A DNA stretch of 64,000 nucleotides. It comes from Phlyctochytrium arcticum. Lineage: Eukaryota > Chytridiomycota > Chytridiomycetes > Chytridiales > Chytridiaceae. The stretch lies in assembly GCA_025602905.1 (NCBI GenBank), contig JAHLKI010000002.1, positions 1,116,001 through 1,180,000 of the forward strand. The letters are read 5' to 3'. Of the stretch, positions 25,092-37,386 are shown one piece after another. Under the pieces are notes generated by a model. That model did not search any database. It was not told the origin of the DNA and saw only the letters and a program-made list of their open reading frames with translations. The position numbers were made by a program, and so were the translations under genes. Each line of letters starts with the position of its first letter. Position 1 is the stretch's first letter.

Positions 25092-25999
25092 ATGCTGCGA
25101 AATATTCTCACCAAGTCAGCCTCTATATGCCGAAGCAGTGCAATTAAATGGCCTTCCTCTCGAGCGCTCTCTAGCTCTGCTCCTGCGTTGTCAGATGCTC
25201 TTTTTGTGGTATGTAGTTTGTTCGCCCCACTTACATGTCGCTCTCTCGCTAACACCACCTAGCATCGAGACACAGATTCCAACAACTCTTTGCTGCCTTT
25301 CGAGTTCACATCAGAGAATCTTCGACGCGCAAATGAAATTATCAAGAAGTATCCCCCTCAGTACCGGAAGGCAGCTACCATCCCCCTCCTCGACTTGGCT
25401 CAACGTCAGAATGGTTGGACTAGCATTTCAAGTATGAACTACGTTGCCCAGCTTTTGGAAGTACCTCCCATGCGAGTGTATGAAGTCGCAACCTTCTATA
25501 CCATGTTCAACAGGTAACCAATGCGTATTGCCTTCACATGTCCTCCGATACTAATGATAGACACAGACAACCCGTGGGCAAGTACTTCCTGCAACTTTGC
25601 ACAACCACTCCGTGTCAGCTTTGCGGATCTGATGAAATTCTGGAGACTATCTCCAAGAAGCTGAACATTAAGCCTGGACAGACTACCCCAGACAAATTGT
25701 TTACGCTGGTGGAAGTAGAGTGCGCGGGCGCTTGTGTGAATGCACCAGTACTGGCAGTCAATGATGAGTACTTTGTGAGTCATTTTCCCGGAAAGAGAGA
25801 TTCCATCGTTTTCTAAACATGTATGTAGGAGGACCTCACACCCGAGACCACGAACAAAATCCTGGATGCTTTGAAGAAAGGAGACACTCCCAAGCCCGGA
25901 CCTCAATCAGGCAGGCAAAACTGCGAACCCGCTGGAAAGTTGACCTCATTGCTGGGGGAACCAACAGGTCCTGGATTCGGCATGCGCCAAGACTTGTAG
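25092..25999 (+). CDS. NADH:ubiquinone oxidoreductase 24 kDa subunit (complex I, NDUFV2/NuoE type)
   Basis: This subunit carries the N1a [2Fe-2S] cluster in the NADH-oxidising module of mitochondrial complex I. Exon 1 encodes a basic, Ser/Ala-rich presequence ([17 protein letters not shown]). After introns the mature part runs through [40 protein letters not shown] and MFNR. The four cluster cysteines are in [11 protein letters not shown] and [12 protein letters not shown]. The C-terminus ([14 protein letters not shown]) is also typical. Three introns interrupt the gene (for example GTAACC...CACAG and GTGAGT...GTAG), and the total is about 240 residues. Presence of complex I rules out a budding-yeast-like host. 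The stop lies 56 nt from the stop of the convergent S9-like gene. Confidence 0.95.
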
Positions 26000-26055
26000 A
26001 TAATATGCATAGGTTCGGGATCGTACATGTCTTACTCATTTTTAAATCAAACATT

Positions 26056-29000
26056 CTATTTGAGATATCCGCATCGAGAGTCCCAATCCCAGGTGTTGTT
26101 CCAGTATCCTGCTGCCAGGATACCCCCCACCCCTTTGGTCCCTGCGCCTCCAAATGGCGCTCCATCTGCTGCAGTCCAACCTGTCTGAAGCATCGGCACG
26201 TTCAGCTGCTTGCTGCCTATTCGCTTAAACACCTACAAATTCTTACCTGTGGGTCGCCGTATTCATCTCCCACGACTAGATAGTCAGGTGCTTGGAGGCC
26301 AGTCCTGAATGGCAAGGACCAGCCAGCCCTGAGAAGGCCATTCACATCCGTACCAGCAATGAAAACTGCGGTCCGTGTCCGAATGGGGCTCGGCGCCAGA
26401 AAAATAATACCTGTCGCAGTCCGGTTAACGGGCATGATGAACTGAGGGTGAGATGTCCTTACCTGTGCCAGGACCGACATAGCTACGCTTGTCAATCTTG
26501 AACCCGCCGTTGTCAAGGAACTTGACTAAAATGAGAATGAGTTGGATTTCCCGAGACATTGGACTCGTCAGTGTACTTACCCATATTGGCTGTCCCCTCA
26601 TTGGCACGTCTCTTGGTATACGCATTATCAGATGGTCCGCCCAGAACGATCAAATTATAACGGGCAGCGATCCCATCTAGAACATCCACATCTTTGATGA
26701 TTTGTGTTATGCCCCTCGCGTATATATACCAGGAAGTGGCTAACGTCAGTGCGAGCTGTTCGTATATTTCCTGGTTTTCCCTCGCTTGCGAGGGAACAAC
26801 AATGATGAATGGGTGGTTCATGATCTGTGTTTCTGGGTTAGTTTCCAACGCAACTCCTTCCCCAGTTTTTCTTACGCTTGCGATGGGTCCGTACGTGCTA
26901 GGATGCCGCTCTTTGCTTATCCATAAGAGATCACCTTCTTCCTATTATCATGGAATTCACGACATGCGGAACCTTTCAAAACAAGAAGATAACATACCTT
27001 CCATGATGCATCGGGATCGAGGCGTGCATACGACGGGCCTGATACGATAGGGGCCTTATCAAACTCGGTGCCGTCAACCGACCAGCTTTTCACTTCCTTT
27101 TGCCGGGCATCCGGTACAAATCCAAAGCGGCGGATATTACTTGTCGTCAGTTGCCATTTATCTCCGAGTCGGTGCACCCGGATCGTGCCCAGTCTATTTG
27201 GAATTGCATTAGAGGAGGGCATTTACTTCTTGATGTTAATCGTGACAGTACCTAAATGGAACTTCTAATTGCAGGATTCGAATGCCGCCTTTCGACCCTG
27301 TAGAGGCTGGATTGATCGACGTAATGGTAAAGGCGTCGGGAAGGTCAGGCATATAGTGCGCAGAACTGAGCCCTTTGTCCACATGCTTGTCCAAAAATTG
27401 TTGTAAAACTTCGTCATTCACAACTCCATCAAACCAGTGGCCTTGAGCCGGTATTTCAGACAAGCTACTCCCGTAAGCAATTGTGAAGGTAACGTCAGTT
27501 CTGTAGTACCTACTTTGTCGAGAAGGCGTTGCGATTCCATTCATTGACCAGGCGTACAAGTCTTCGGGAATGAAGTGGAGGAACATTGTCGTCAAAGGCA
27601 CCATGACGCGACAGAATTGGAATGCCGCCCTGATACGTTATAAGCGACATCATTCATCGCGGTTCGTGCTCTTAAGCATCAACAACTCTTACCATGTTGG
27701 GAGCGTAGAGATCAATGTCGTGCTCCGCTATGCTGACATCCATGAGTGCGCGTAACACAGGATCCGCATAAGTGTCCCCAACGCGCATATAGTAGGGAGC
27801 GTAAAACTGTATCTTCATATATCCAGATGCCGGTAGTGCTGAGACATTAATGATTTAAGAGCGTGAAAGTTTGAGGCATGAGCTTTCACTATTACCTGCC
27901 AGAGCTTTGTCTGGATAATGACTGGCGAGCCACCAAGCTCCTTGTCCGCCATTGCTGTGTCCAGCATAAATCAATTTGTTTCGAGAGACAGAAAGGTCAT
28001 TCAATTTCTCGACCGGAACTCCAGGTAGCAGGTGCAACGCGTCGAGAGCAAACTCGACATTGCGGAATGATGGGCCGTGCCAGTCAAATCCCCATGTCGT
28101 TCGGCCTGTGGGATACAAAATCTAATGACACATCTGAGACTTGGACCAAGCAGATTGAAATTGCGATAACAGTACCCATGCGCGGTCTTGTTGGCGATAC
28201 GCGTCGGTCCAAAACGGAGAGGAAGCGTCCACTCCGGCACTATGCTCAAATCAATGAGTACTAGGAACGGACAAGCGACAAATCAGCATACCCGTGAAGG
28301 GCCAAAATGACCGGACACTTGTGATCGCCAGCAGAACAGGAGTTCTTAGGAGGACGCGCCATAGTGTAATGTACAGAAAAATCGTAATCCAGAAAAGTGA
28401 TCTTGTAAACGTCTGACCATTTTCGCCTGACCAAGAGCAGATCGGGGATCTCGATGGAAAATGTCTCTCTAGTCTCCAATTTTACGCATATGAGCTCGAC
28501 ATTCAATTTGACGTGTTCGAGCTCGTTGGGAATCAAACCAGTACTGATGTTCAAGGGTACTGGCGCAATTTGGCCAGGAGCAAGAATGAGACTGAAATGT
28601 ATCGGTAGAGTAACATTGACCTAATAAAGATGAGAGCCGCGACAACATCATTTAAAGAGCAGGGTTCCTACATCAATGTTACCAGTGATCGATGCCCTTG
28701 CTGAGAGGACCTGCACCTGTCCAATCTTGTCCGTATCAATGTTATGGCTGGCGGTGTGGTTGGAAGAGGCCCTTTGATTGGCATTTATGAATGTCAAAGA
28801 CGCGAATGAAGTTATCAGATCTGATCCAATGATTTCGGGCAAGACCGCATCTTCAGGGAAGTGAATCATCCCGTGATTTTCGGATAGAGTGCTGGCCTTG
28901 ACCAAACTTCCCGAGAAATGTAGTTCCGGTGGTATAACACTATTGGCACCAATGTTAATCAATGCATTTTCGTCACGGCCCTAGTTACGTTACCCTCCTG

Positions 29001-29714
29001 ACACCCGAACGTCCATGACAGCAAAAACATAAAGTGTATGCTTGCCTTTTTCAAGATTTACAACAGAATGAGACGCATGCTCATAACCGTACACGTTGGC
29101 AGGGTATGCAGTTCCATCAATGTTGATGGACACGATCCCTGAGAATTCCACCAGATACGGACCAGATTCTGGTACTTCAAATTGCCCGCGGAAATAAGAG
29201 GCATGCTGTAGCGCAGACCAACCTTAATGGACGATAGTTAAATGATGAGCAACTAAACGCCTGCGTGTAAAAACAAACCAAATGGTTTCTGATTGAAGTC
29301 CCACCGGACTTCGGGATAGCTAATTCGGACTGATTGGTCCTCGCTGGTTCGGACTTTTTGCCAGCCGACAAATCCACCGTCTACTAGCTCGGATGGGAAG
29401 CGGGCGTCCTCGGAGTAGTTCAAGTTTTCAAATCCGCCATATGCACTCAAGATGTCTACTCCCAGTTCCCTAGATCCGTGGGGAAATGGTCCCAAGCTCT
29501 AGGTTGACGACAAGTTGGCCTTTGTCCACTACAGGTCAATCGCGGGGCAGTAACAAACCTCCCACTCCAACGGTAAAGAAACGCTTGCGTCGAGGGCGGG
29601 TCTCTTGTCGACAAGTGCTATTTGCTCAGATTGTAAAGCGAGTACCGCCGGTAGGCAACACAACAGCCAAGGTATGAGGATCATGGCGAGCCTAAAGGGT
29701 TCATGGCGGAACAT
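26056..29714 (-). CDS. Secreted S9-peptidase/alpha-beta-hydrolase-like protein
   Basis: This is a large extracytoplasmic protein with an alpha/beta-hydrolase (prolyl-oligopeptidase-like) core. It starts at ATG 29714 (or 29684) with a signal peptide (MILIPWLLCCLPAVLAL). An N-terminal beta-rich region follows, then HKCPVILALHGYA (oxyanion strand), YPTGRTTWGFDWHGPS, and the nucleophile elbow YAGHSNGGQGAWWLASHYPD, in which Ser is the presumed nucleophile. An Asp-bearing stretch includes HGALDDNVPPLHSR, and GHWFDGVV carries the presumed catalytic His. The C-terminal third (SWSVDGTEF, NHPFIIVVPSQARENQ, NLIVLGGPSDN, GTKGVGGILAAGYW) is like that of uncharacterised fungal relatives. More than ten short introns occur; about 1000 residues. 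Substrate is unknown, and a peptidase activity is only a family guess. Confidence 0.8.
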
Positions 29715-30074
29715 TTGCTGGTTGTGAACACGTTGATCTCAAAATGTCAAATGGGTAAAAACGCGAGCTGGTTGTCGCCCGCCGCGATGACATACGCGGC
29801 TTGCCTGGTGGGAACTTTCAAATAACGGAAGAAAGACCCTGGCTTAACATTAACTTTTAACATGACTTGCAGCCTCAGCTTTCAGCGGCAAATCCATTAA
29901 AAATGGCTATGGAATAGCAGCATCCCCGGCTCTGCCAAGTAGGCGCGCGCGGGGACTTTTTCGAAAGTTTTTAAAGTTAAGTTTAGATGGGAGAGGAGCA
30001 GCAGGTATCCCTGAAACCCAGAACCGTCCAAATCCCACATAATTAAACTGTCTCCTGGCTGCATCGTCGGGGTC
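29715..30074. promoter_or_regulatory. Divergent promoter region of the S9-like gene and RasGEF
   Basis: About 360 nt separate the two starts. No reading frame or RNA gene is convincing here, and no specific motif is claimed. Confidence 0.4.
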
Positions 30075-33000
30075 ATGTCTGCCTCTATGTCGTACTGTGT
30101 AATTCAAGGCATACCGTACCTGCCAAACACGTACTTTCCTGTTCGCGCAAGTCTAGGAGTTGACGGATGTTTATACTATCAGTCCACTGGTCGACCAGTT
30201 GCTACAGATGATTTGGGTTATGCGAGACTGGACGCTGCAGGGCTTTATGTCCCAGGCAAGCTCTCGTCTCGGAAGGTCAGTCAATGACCGTACGATCTTA
30301 CATTGGCGAGCATCTAATGCCGCATCAGGGTCAAGTGGGGGAGTTTAACATTGAGGATGGAAAGAAAAGTCGCCGGCATTCTGCCATGCCTCGAATGCTA
30401 AGTCGCCGAATATCTGATTCGGCGGTTCCAAAGTCATTTGGTCGGCTCTCTGCAAGGGCTTCATCGGGAGCCTCCTTGACTGGAACAACAGAAGAGGATG
30501 ATATCCTTACTCTCCAGGAAATCTTGGAAGGGTCAAGGAGGCCTTCAAGTCAAAAGGTTCGCATGACTGTGTTCCTTACAAGAATATAGCCTAGCTGATA
30601 TGCCTCATCTTATACAGGACGACGCGAGCACCAAAGCGCGTGGTCTATCATCATCGCGAATGAAATCAACCACCGACGTGGAGCAGACCCCTTCATCCTT
30701 TCCCAGTCTTTTTGACCAGATCAAGACCAGTCGGCAGTCTGCTGCAGCAAGTGTCACCTCTCTAGACGGCTCGTCAAATGTCAACTCGTCCGACACACTT
30801 CGGTCCCTCGAAAAGGCTGAAAGTGCTGGGAAAATATCAGTCGCCCATACCACGTCTGTGCCAGATCTACGCGGATCACAACGACAAAGTCGCCGGTGGA
30901 GTAGTGGGTTTCCTTTTGGATCAAAGACGACCAGTAGTGAATCAGTACATACCATCAAGCTGGGAGTACCCGATGAAGATGAAGAGACGAACGATCCGTT
31001 GTCTCTACTTGACTTTTTAAACAAAGGATCACCGACTGAACAAAAACAGCCTTCAGGCAAAAATGAAGCTGGAAATTTGGATGGAGTCAAAGAGTCTGCA
31101 CTGAAACCCAAACCTTCCGTGCGCAGTCCTGTCTCAAGCGTCTCGACCTTGTCCCTAGATACTGGTTCCCGTCAATTGCAGCTTTTCAGCCAGAAAAGAA
31201 AGCTGTTGATCCTTGGTCGAACAGTATCGGCAGAAACCATCCCGGAAATGCAGTCACTTTCCATGTCCGTCGCTTTAGATGACCATCGTGCCGCCAACGC
31301 GTGTCCGGCGTGGGTCACGTTCGAGGATTACATTTTGCAATTCTTCAAGTCTGAGTCTGCAAGTGGCTCACATGGTCTTGCTCCGTGCCTGACACTGTCA
31401 TCCGAGGGATGCCTAGCACTTCTTGATACTGATAACATCGGCAATCCCACACCGGGGCTTCTCATCATTCATCAAGATGGAGTGGTTACATGTCGTGCCA
31501 ATACGGTGGATGACGCCATGCTACTTGTCAGTGCCTTGAACTCTGGCAGTTCAAATATTGCCGTCGCGATACAGTTGGGACTGTCACAAGCGCAACGCGT
31601 ACCCGTACCAGGTACTGCGCAATTGTTCCTTTTGTACTTAATTATCGTATTCACTTTCTATTGGTAGCTTCGGGGGAAGAAACCCCTGAAGATCTCTTTA
31701 AAGTAGAACTGCGACAACTGCTGGCAGAGTTGAGCTCTACTCTACGTGAATATGCTGGGGCCGAGACCAACAACGCGACTTCTCCCGACGTCGCGGAGTG
31801 TTTGGAAGACCCTTTGAATGGATGGAATCCTCCCCCTCTGCAGCGCGCAGCAAGCAACGTGATGACCGAGGATAAAAAGTCTGAAGAACTGGAAGGACGC
31901 CAGAAGGATTTATATGAGTCTGCTCTCCAACCTGATCAAGTCAACTTGTCTGCTGCGCAAACCAAACCCAAGATCCTGTTGCGTCAAATTAGTGACCAGT
32001 TCGATGGAAGGATTGTTATGCGCTATGAGATTGGGCAAGGTTGGAGAATGCATATAATGCTCTGTGGTGTATCCAAGTACTTAATGTGCCACCTCTCCTG
32101 ATAGACGGGATCACAGAGAAGCAATTCATTACCGCAGGCACTGTAGATAAGTTGGTGGAACGGTTGGCCGATGAACATCCACCCGGTAGGTTTTTTCAAC
32201 TGACAGTATCGCCCATCGAGTATTTTTTTTCCTAACCCCATCTTGGGCAGACCCTGACTACATCCCCACCTTTTTGTTGAGCTACCGCCACTTCCTGACG
32301 GCTGAAGAGCTTCTAACCAACTTAACGGCAAGGCTTGACGTCCAAGCTCCCTTTGGTGCAAGTAGCGAAATGACCAATCTGGTAAACCGCTGGCGTCCCG
32401 TCGTACGACTTCGGTAAGACCAAATTTGCGTAGTGAATGGTTTTGATCTAAGACATTGATCATAGCGTTATCAATGTCGTTCGTCAATGGCTATGTGATC
32501 TTTGGCTCCCAGATTTCGCAACGCCGCGTATACAGACCCTCTTAAAAACGTTCATAGACAGCTTGAGGGGAGAGATCGACGACTTGAATGAGAAGCGAGA
32601 TAATGACGTCAACTCCGATTCCCCCTTGAACGCAGGCACTTTCCCAGGCCTTGCTATTCTACTAAAAAGAATTGTTAATGGCAAGGTAGGTTTGTTTGTG
32701 ATGTAAGTTCCCTGAACACCTTTTGACACACTCGATGCCACAGCGCGCAGAACATCTGAACCACCATAAATCCGCAACAAATATACCAACCACGCTCGTA
32801 CAAGCGTTGGGTCCAACTGAGTCTCAGCCTGGAACAGCAGCGCCTATCCCCTCCAAACTTCAGTTTCTCGAGCTCGATATCCCACAATTAGCTCGCCAGC
32901 TGACTCTTCAAGAACACACTCGATTTGCCGCCATCCGCCCTGTTGCTTTTTTCCTTCACTTGTGGGCTGGGTCCGGACCACCGTCACCGATGCTTGCAAA

Positions 33001-33827
33001 GTTCCTGCGACCCATCCAGGAAATGATTGAATCATTTAATCAGGTCAGATTCACGACTGCGCGTTCCAAAAAAAATTCCCACACTGTCATCTGACTTTTT
33101 ACGTTTTTGGGGGAAATTACCAGGTCTCATATTGGATTGCGACCGAGATTTGCACGCAACCTGAAATCAAGAACCGGATCAAGGTCGTAGAAAACTGTAT
33201 CAAGTTGGCTCACGAGTGTCGATTGTTACATAACTATAACACAGTGCTGGCAATTATCTCCGGACTCAATATATCAGCCGTTAGCCGGCTGAAACTTACT
33301 TGGGAGGTGAGTTCTCCTTTTAAGGACCGATTGAGAATTCCTTATCATTATTTCTTTTAATTTCTGGCGTTTTTAAACAGGGTGTGGAGCCGAAACGGCA
33401 GAAGCGATTAAATGAACTAGAAACGCTTCTACAGCCAACCCAGAATTATCGCAATTACCGTAATCTGAAAGATGGCTCCGAAAGGGATGAGCCGGCTACG
33501 CCATTTATTCCCATTCTAAGTTTGCTGCTCAAGGACCTGCTATTCATAAATGATGGGAATCCCACCCGCTACGAAACGGGATTGATAAATTTCGGCAAAA
33601 TGCGCATGCTATACCGAGCCGTCCAAAGCTGTGTTCGGAATCAGCGAAAGCAGTACACGTTTGCGGAAGGGTCAATTGGCAGTGATGTGGTTGCATTTTG
33701 CGGGAAGGTGCGATTCTTGAACGAGGCGACATTGTACAAATATAGTTGCCTTTGTGAAGCAAAGACGGGGGCGGACAACACCACAATCCGTTTGCGGGAA
33801 AAATGGATGAGCCAAGGAGAAAAATAA
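30075..33827 (+). CDS. Ras guanine nucleotide exchange factor (RasGEF-N plus CDC25 domain)
   Basis: This protein loads GTP onto Ras-family GTPases. The start at 30075 (MSASMSYCVIQGIPYLPNTY) leads to an N-terminal segment of unknown fold, then a long Ser-rich, presumably disordered region (about 30300-31250). A region with FEDYILQFF and LLIIHQDGVVTCRA may be a divergent folded domain. The RasGEF-N domain reads GTVDKLVERLADEHPP and YIPTFLLSYRHFLTAEELL. The catalytic CDC25 domain reads LDIPQLARQLTLQEHTRFAA, VSYWIATEICTQPEIKNRIK, CRLLHNYNTVLAIISGLN, PFIPILSLLLKDLLFINDGN and YETGLINFGKMR. It ends at TAA 33825-33827. About eight introns; roughly 1080 residues. The target GTPase and upstream signal cannot be told from the sequence. 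Confidence 0.93.
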
Positions 33828-33935
33828 CCATCTTAGAATATACACAAAACTATATATACATACTACAAACGGTTCAGTCTATAGCAGGCTGCCGGCCAGC
33901 ACTAAACGATTTGGAAGGGAATGGTGCGGGGTTTG

Positions 33936-34321
33936 TCATGCTAGCGATGGTCGGAAGGGAATCGGGCCTTCTCCCCTGTTCTCGTTCATATAGAGAGAGA
34001 TCTTGCGAATGTTCCGAGTCGCGTTCACGTCCCTGTTCCAGTATAGGTGGCGGCAAACGTCTTTGCAAACTTTGACACCCCGTAGGGGGACCTGTCCTTC
34101 GGGATATCGCCCTCGCAAAGGGAATATACGGCCGATGTCCTGTACTCATCAATCATGACGATACGGCATTTTCTCTTCAACCGACGCCGGAGTTGCTTGA
34201 TGCCGGGTGTATGGGCGGCATGCCCGCGGGAATTGTGCTGAAATCCGCCGTCCCCAAGGGCAACAATCGTCCGGGTGTCGTTCTTTGTGATCTCGGCAGC
34301 TCTCTTTCTCTTACTCTTCAT
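33936..34321 (-). pseudogene. Broken Fanzor/TnpB-like RNA-guided nuclease relic (RuvC C-terminal part)
   Basis: The minus strand carries the C-terminal part of a TnpB/Fanzor-type protein, split over two frames. Frame 1 (from 34321) has VALGDGGFQHNSRGHAAH, a basic stretch (IKQLRRRLKRKCR) and IVMIDEYRTS, in which the Glu at 34145-34147 fits the RuvC-II residue followed by the usual TS. A zinc-ribbon-like piece follows (SLCEGD). A one-base shift moves the reading to a second frame with GVKVCKDVCRHLYWNRDVNA then TRNI, the RuvC-III signature, with Asp at 34029-34031, ending at TGA 33936. The first zinc-ribbon pair has one Cys (YSLC) and the second has spacing CxxxC, so the finger is decayed as well. 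A RuvC-I Asp was not found upstream. The element sits 109 nt past the RasGEF stop. Family by motif order; Fanzor rather than bacterial TnpB is inferred from the eukaryotic host. Confidence 0.72.
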
Positions 34322-34330
34322 AACCTTTGG

Positions 34331-35230
34331 AAATGCGCATTAGCTGGTGGGCTATAAAGTACTACGAAGAAAAGACACTCACGACAGGCTTGGCAAAGGA
34401 CTTCACCGTTGGGATCGAAGTCGTCGCGCAGTTTGAACACTTTTTTTGCGGTGTACTGGGAGCGCTAGAGGCAAGTCTGTGGCCGCGTTCCGATACAGAT
34501 TGCCCCCGTCGCTGCGCCAGATTGGAGGGAAGCGCCAACGCTTTCGACTTTCTGAGCTACTTGGTCCAGGATGAGATGGGTCTGCGGGCTTGCCCGATAC
34601 GTAAGGTCAATGCCACCGCATAAAATAAGTGCTCCTTGACTGGGTGTAAAAGCAAAAAGTTGTCTCTTGCACCGATCTTCTCTTGGAATTATCGTGGGAA
34701 CGTTCTTGGGGGGGGGGTCTGATGGTTGAAGTCAATATGGGCTCATAACATGAGAGTGAAAACTTTTGGATGGGATCAGAAGAACTCAAGGCTCCCGTTT
34801 TATACACCGGAAACATGGGGTGGGACAATCAATCAAGCTCAGCACAGCAAAATGATGTGTGTGTGGGGGGTTAATGCTGTGGCAGCGTGGATCCTGACAC
34901 TCGTGCCACGGTAACTGACACCTCTCAGTCAAGAAAGACTCGAGCGACAACCTGTCATTCCTAGGCTAATCTCTCAAATTTTTTTGACCCCTCGAGTCTG
35001 TTATTGAGACGCATGCTCCTCGCCCTCGCTACACTCGGGCTCAACCATAAAAGTATGCGGGCGCAGAATTTGATTAAATTACATGTAGCTGTAAAGCTGT
35101 AGCATGTGTGAAAAATGATACATGAGAGTTTCTAGTTGCATTCGGGAGGCGGGCAAGCCCAATGGTGATAATGTTATAGAAGGAGTAAGTTGTGTACGTG
35201 ACGAAATTTCAAGAGCCGATTAAACTAACT
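34331..35230. other. Region between the nuclease relic and citrate synthase
   Basis: The part up to about 34620 may hold more eroded coding sequence of the relic: a minus-strand splice-like pair (GTGAGT near 34382, CAAAG near 34325) would join a short open stretch (KCSNCATTSIPTVKS) to the relic's frame 1. A run of ten G lies near 34709-34718. Beyond that, nothing recognisable is seen before the 3' end of citrate synthase. Confidence 0.35.
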
Positions 35231-37049
35231 CTATTTGCCTTCCAGCATCTTCTTCAAGTGTGCTGTGCTGAAAGATTTTGGTCTGTAGAAAAAGGAATTA
35301 GAGACATAACTCTGGCGTACGCAAATGACCTGCTCTTACCGCTCAATAGGAAGACCAAGGGCACGGTCCCAGATGAGGCCATTCATGACACCCAAGGCAC
35401 GCGACACTCCGAAAAGCACAGTGTAGAAGTCTTGTTCAACAAAGCCAAAGTGCTGGAGAAGAACTCCAGAGTGAGCATCAACATTAGGCCATGGGTTCTT
35501 GGTCTTGCCGTGCTCCGTCAATACGCCTGGAGCGATGTTGTAGATTTGGCTGACGAGCTTGAACATGGGGTCGGTAGGGAGGTGTTTGAGAGCGAATTCT
35601 CGTTGGCAAGTGTAACGGGGATCAGTTTTACGGAGAACAGCGTGACCGTATCCGGGAACGACTTGACCGTTCTTCAAAGTTTTCCACAAGAATTCCTTGA
35701 TTTCCTCATCGGTGGCATCGGGACCGACTTGCTCACGGAGCTTGATGGTCCATCGAAGAACTTCCTGGTTGGCAAGACCGTGGAGGGGTCCAGCCAAACC
35801 GTTCATGCCGGCGGCAAAGGAGAGGTATGGGTCAGAGAGAGCACTTCCTACAAGATGTGTGGCATGGGCACTATGAAAGATGGTCAGAAACAAACAACGC
35901 CAGAGCACAACAATTAACACATTTTTTTACACACCTGACGTTACCGCCCTCGTGGTCAGAGTGGATGGTCATGTACAGACGGAGGAGCTCAACAAACTTA
36001 GGATCTTCGAATCCGAGGAGCTTGGCAAAGTTGGCAGACCAATCGAGGTTGGCATCCATGTCGGGGACCTTGCCATCTTTGAAGACATTACGGTAGATAC
36101 GGGCAGCAATGTTGGGGAGCTTGGCAATCAGATCGTTGGCATCCTCAAAGGTGTAGTCCCAGTACTGAGACTTGGGGACGCCTTCTTGGTAAGCCTTTGC
36201 GAAGCTGCTCTCGTGCTGAAGGGCAGTGATGGCCAGGGCAAACTGACTCATAGGGTGAAGGGTGTTGGGGCAACGGTCGAGAAGATCCTCAACGTAGGAG
36301 GGGATGGCGGAGCGGGCGGCCCAGTCAGCAGACAATTGCTTGACCTGTTCCGCAGAGGGGACTTCACCAGTGACCAAGAGCCAGAAAAGACCTTCAGGGA
36401 GGGGCTCCTCGCCATTCTTGGCAGCGGGGAGTAACTTTTGACATTCGGGGATGGTGTAACCGCGGAAACGAATACCCTTTATAGCAGATAATGTTGAGAA
36501 ACATGCACTCACTCTTTTGACGAGCCAATGACCAAATTACCTCATCTGCATCCAAAACGGATCCTTCCCAAACCAGACCCTTGATGCCACGCATACCACC
36601 GTACATCTGGTTAATAGATTGTTAATTTAAAATTCGCCACCCGTTTCTGTCAGGGGCGGATACGCACCATGTCGACGGTAGTCTCGCCCATGACCTTGCT
36701 CCCATACTGAGTACGCAGGGCCTTGACCTCGGCTTGCTTTTCGGGAATAAGTTCACGCAGACGGTCCTTGAGGCTCTATAACCGCCACCAAGCGAAATAA
36801 GTTCCTGAACTCGCACCAGCAGTTCAACAGACGCCAGTACCTGAGTCTTGTTGGTAGAGTGGAATCGCAGGCTATTGGCGAGAGGGGCAGCGGCACGGTG
36901 TCCAAAGAGCTGCGTTATTTAAAGGAAAAAAAGAAAAATAGCAAAACAGATTAGCGTTGAGCTCCTAGCTGCCCTGAGCGTTTCAACAGGATGCTCACCG
37001 AGGAGGCCGAGGCCAGGGCAACGCGGGGAGTAACTCGGAAGAGAGCCAT
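35231..37049 (-). CDS. cit1: Citrate synthase, mitochondrial
   Basis: The enzyme condenses acetyl-CoA and oxaloacetate to citrate, the entry step of the TCA cycle. The start ATG 37049 opens a presequence ([17 protein letters not shown]) interrupted by an intron with GTGAGC. The mature protein then runs [55 protein letters not shown], and [20 protein letters not shown]. The catalytic residues are present: His in HSDHEGGNV, His in [17 protein letters not shown] and Asp in [14 protein letters not shown]. The last exon encodes [16 protein letters not shown] and stops at 35231-35233. At least six introns; about 470 residues, normal for the eukaryotic type. The presequence and closeness to fungal CIT1-type proteins argue for mitochondria rather than peroxisomes; no C-terminal SKL is present. 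Confidence 0.97.
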
Positions 37050-37386
37050 TGCGAGGATGCGCTGGGATTGTCGCTGGCGATGGGGATGAGAGATGCCTGG
37101 GGAAAATGAAACCCGGAACTTGGGCGCCTTTGGTTTGGTTGTCAGGTCTGGCACGTGACTCGGATGATGCCGGCGATTGCACGGGGCTGCCGGGTGAATT
37201 CAAGAACCCTTCGCCCGGACGCTCCCGTCTTCTGACATGTCAAAATTGGGCGGGGCAGGACATCAGAATCAGAATAGGGCCATAGAAATTAAAGGTTATT
37301 TAAAAAACAAAAAGAGGGAGGAAAAAGAAGTTGTGATTGATATGAAAAAGAAACGGTGAATGAAGAAAGGGTCCCACTATCCCGGC

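Noticed and set aside
34709..34718. Run of G as a possible sequencing gap or G-quadruplex
   Set aside because: A single run of ten G is a simple homopolymer; a quadruplex needs four spaced runs, which are absent.
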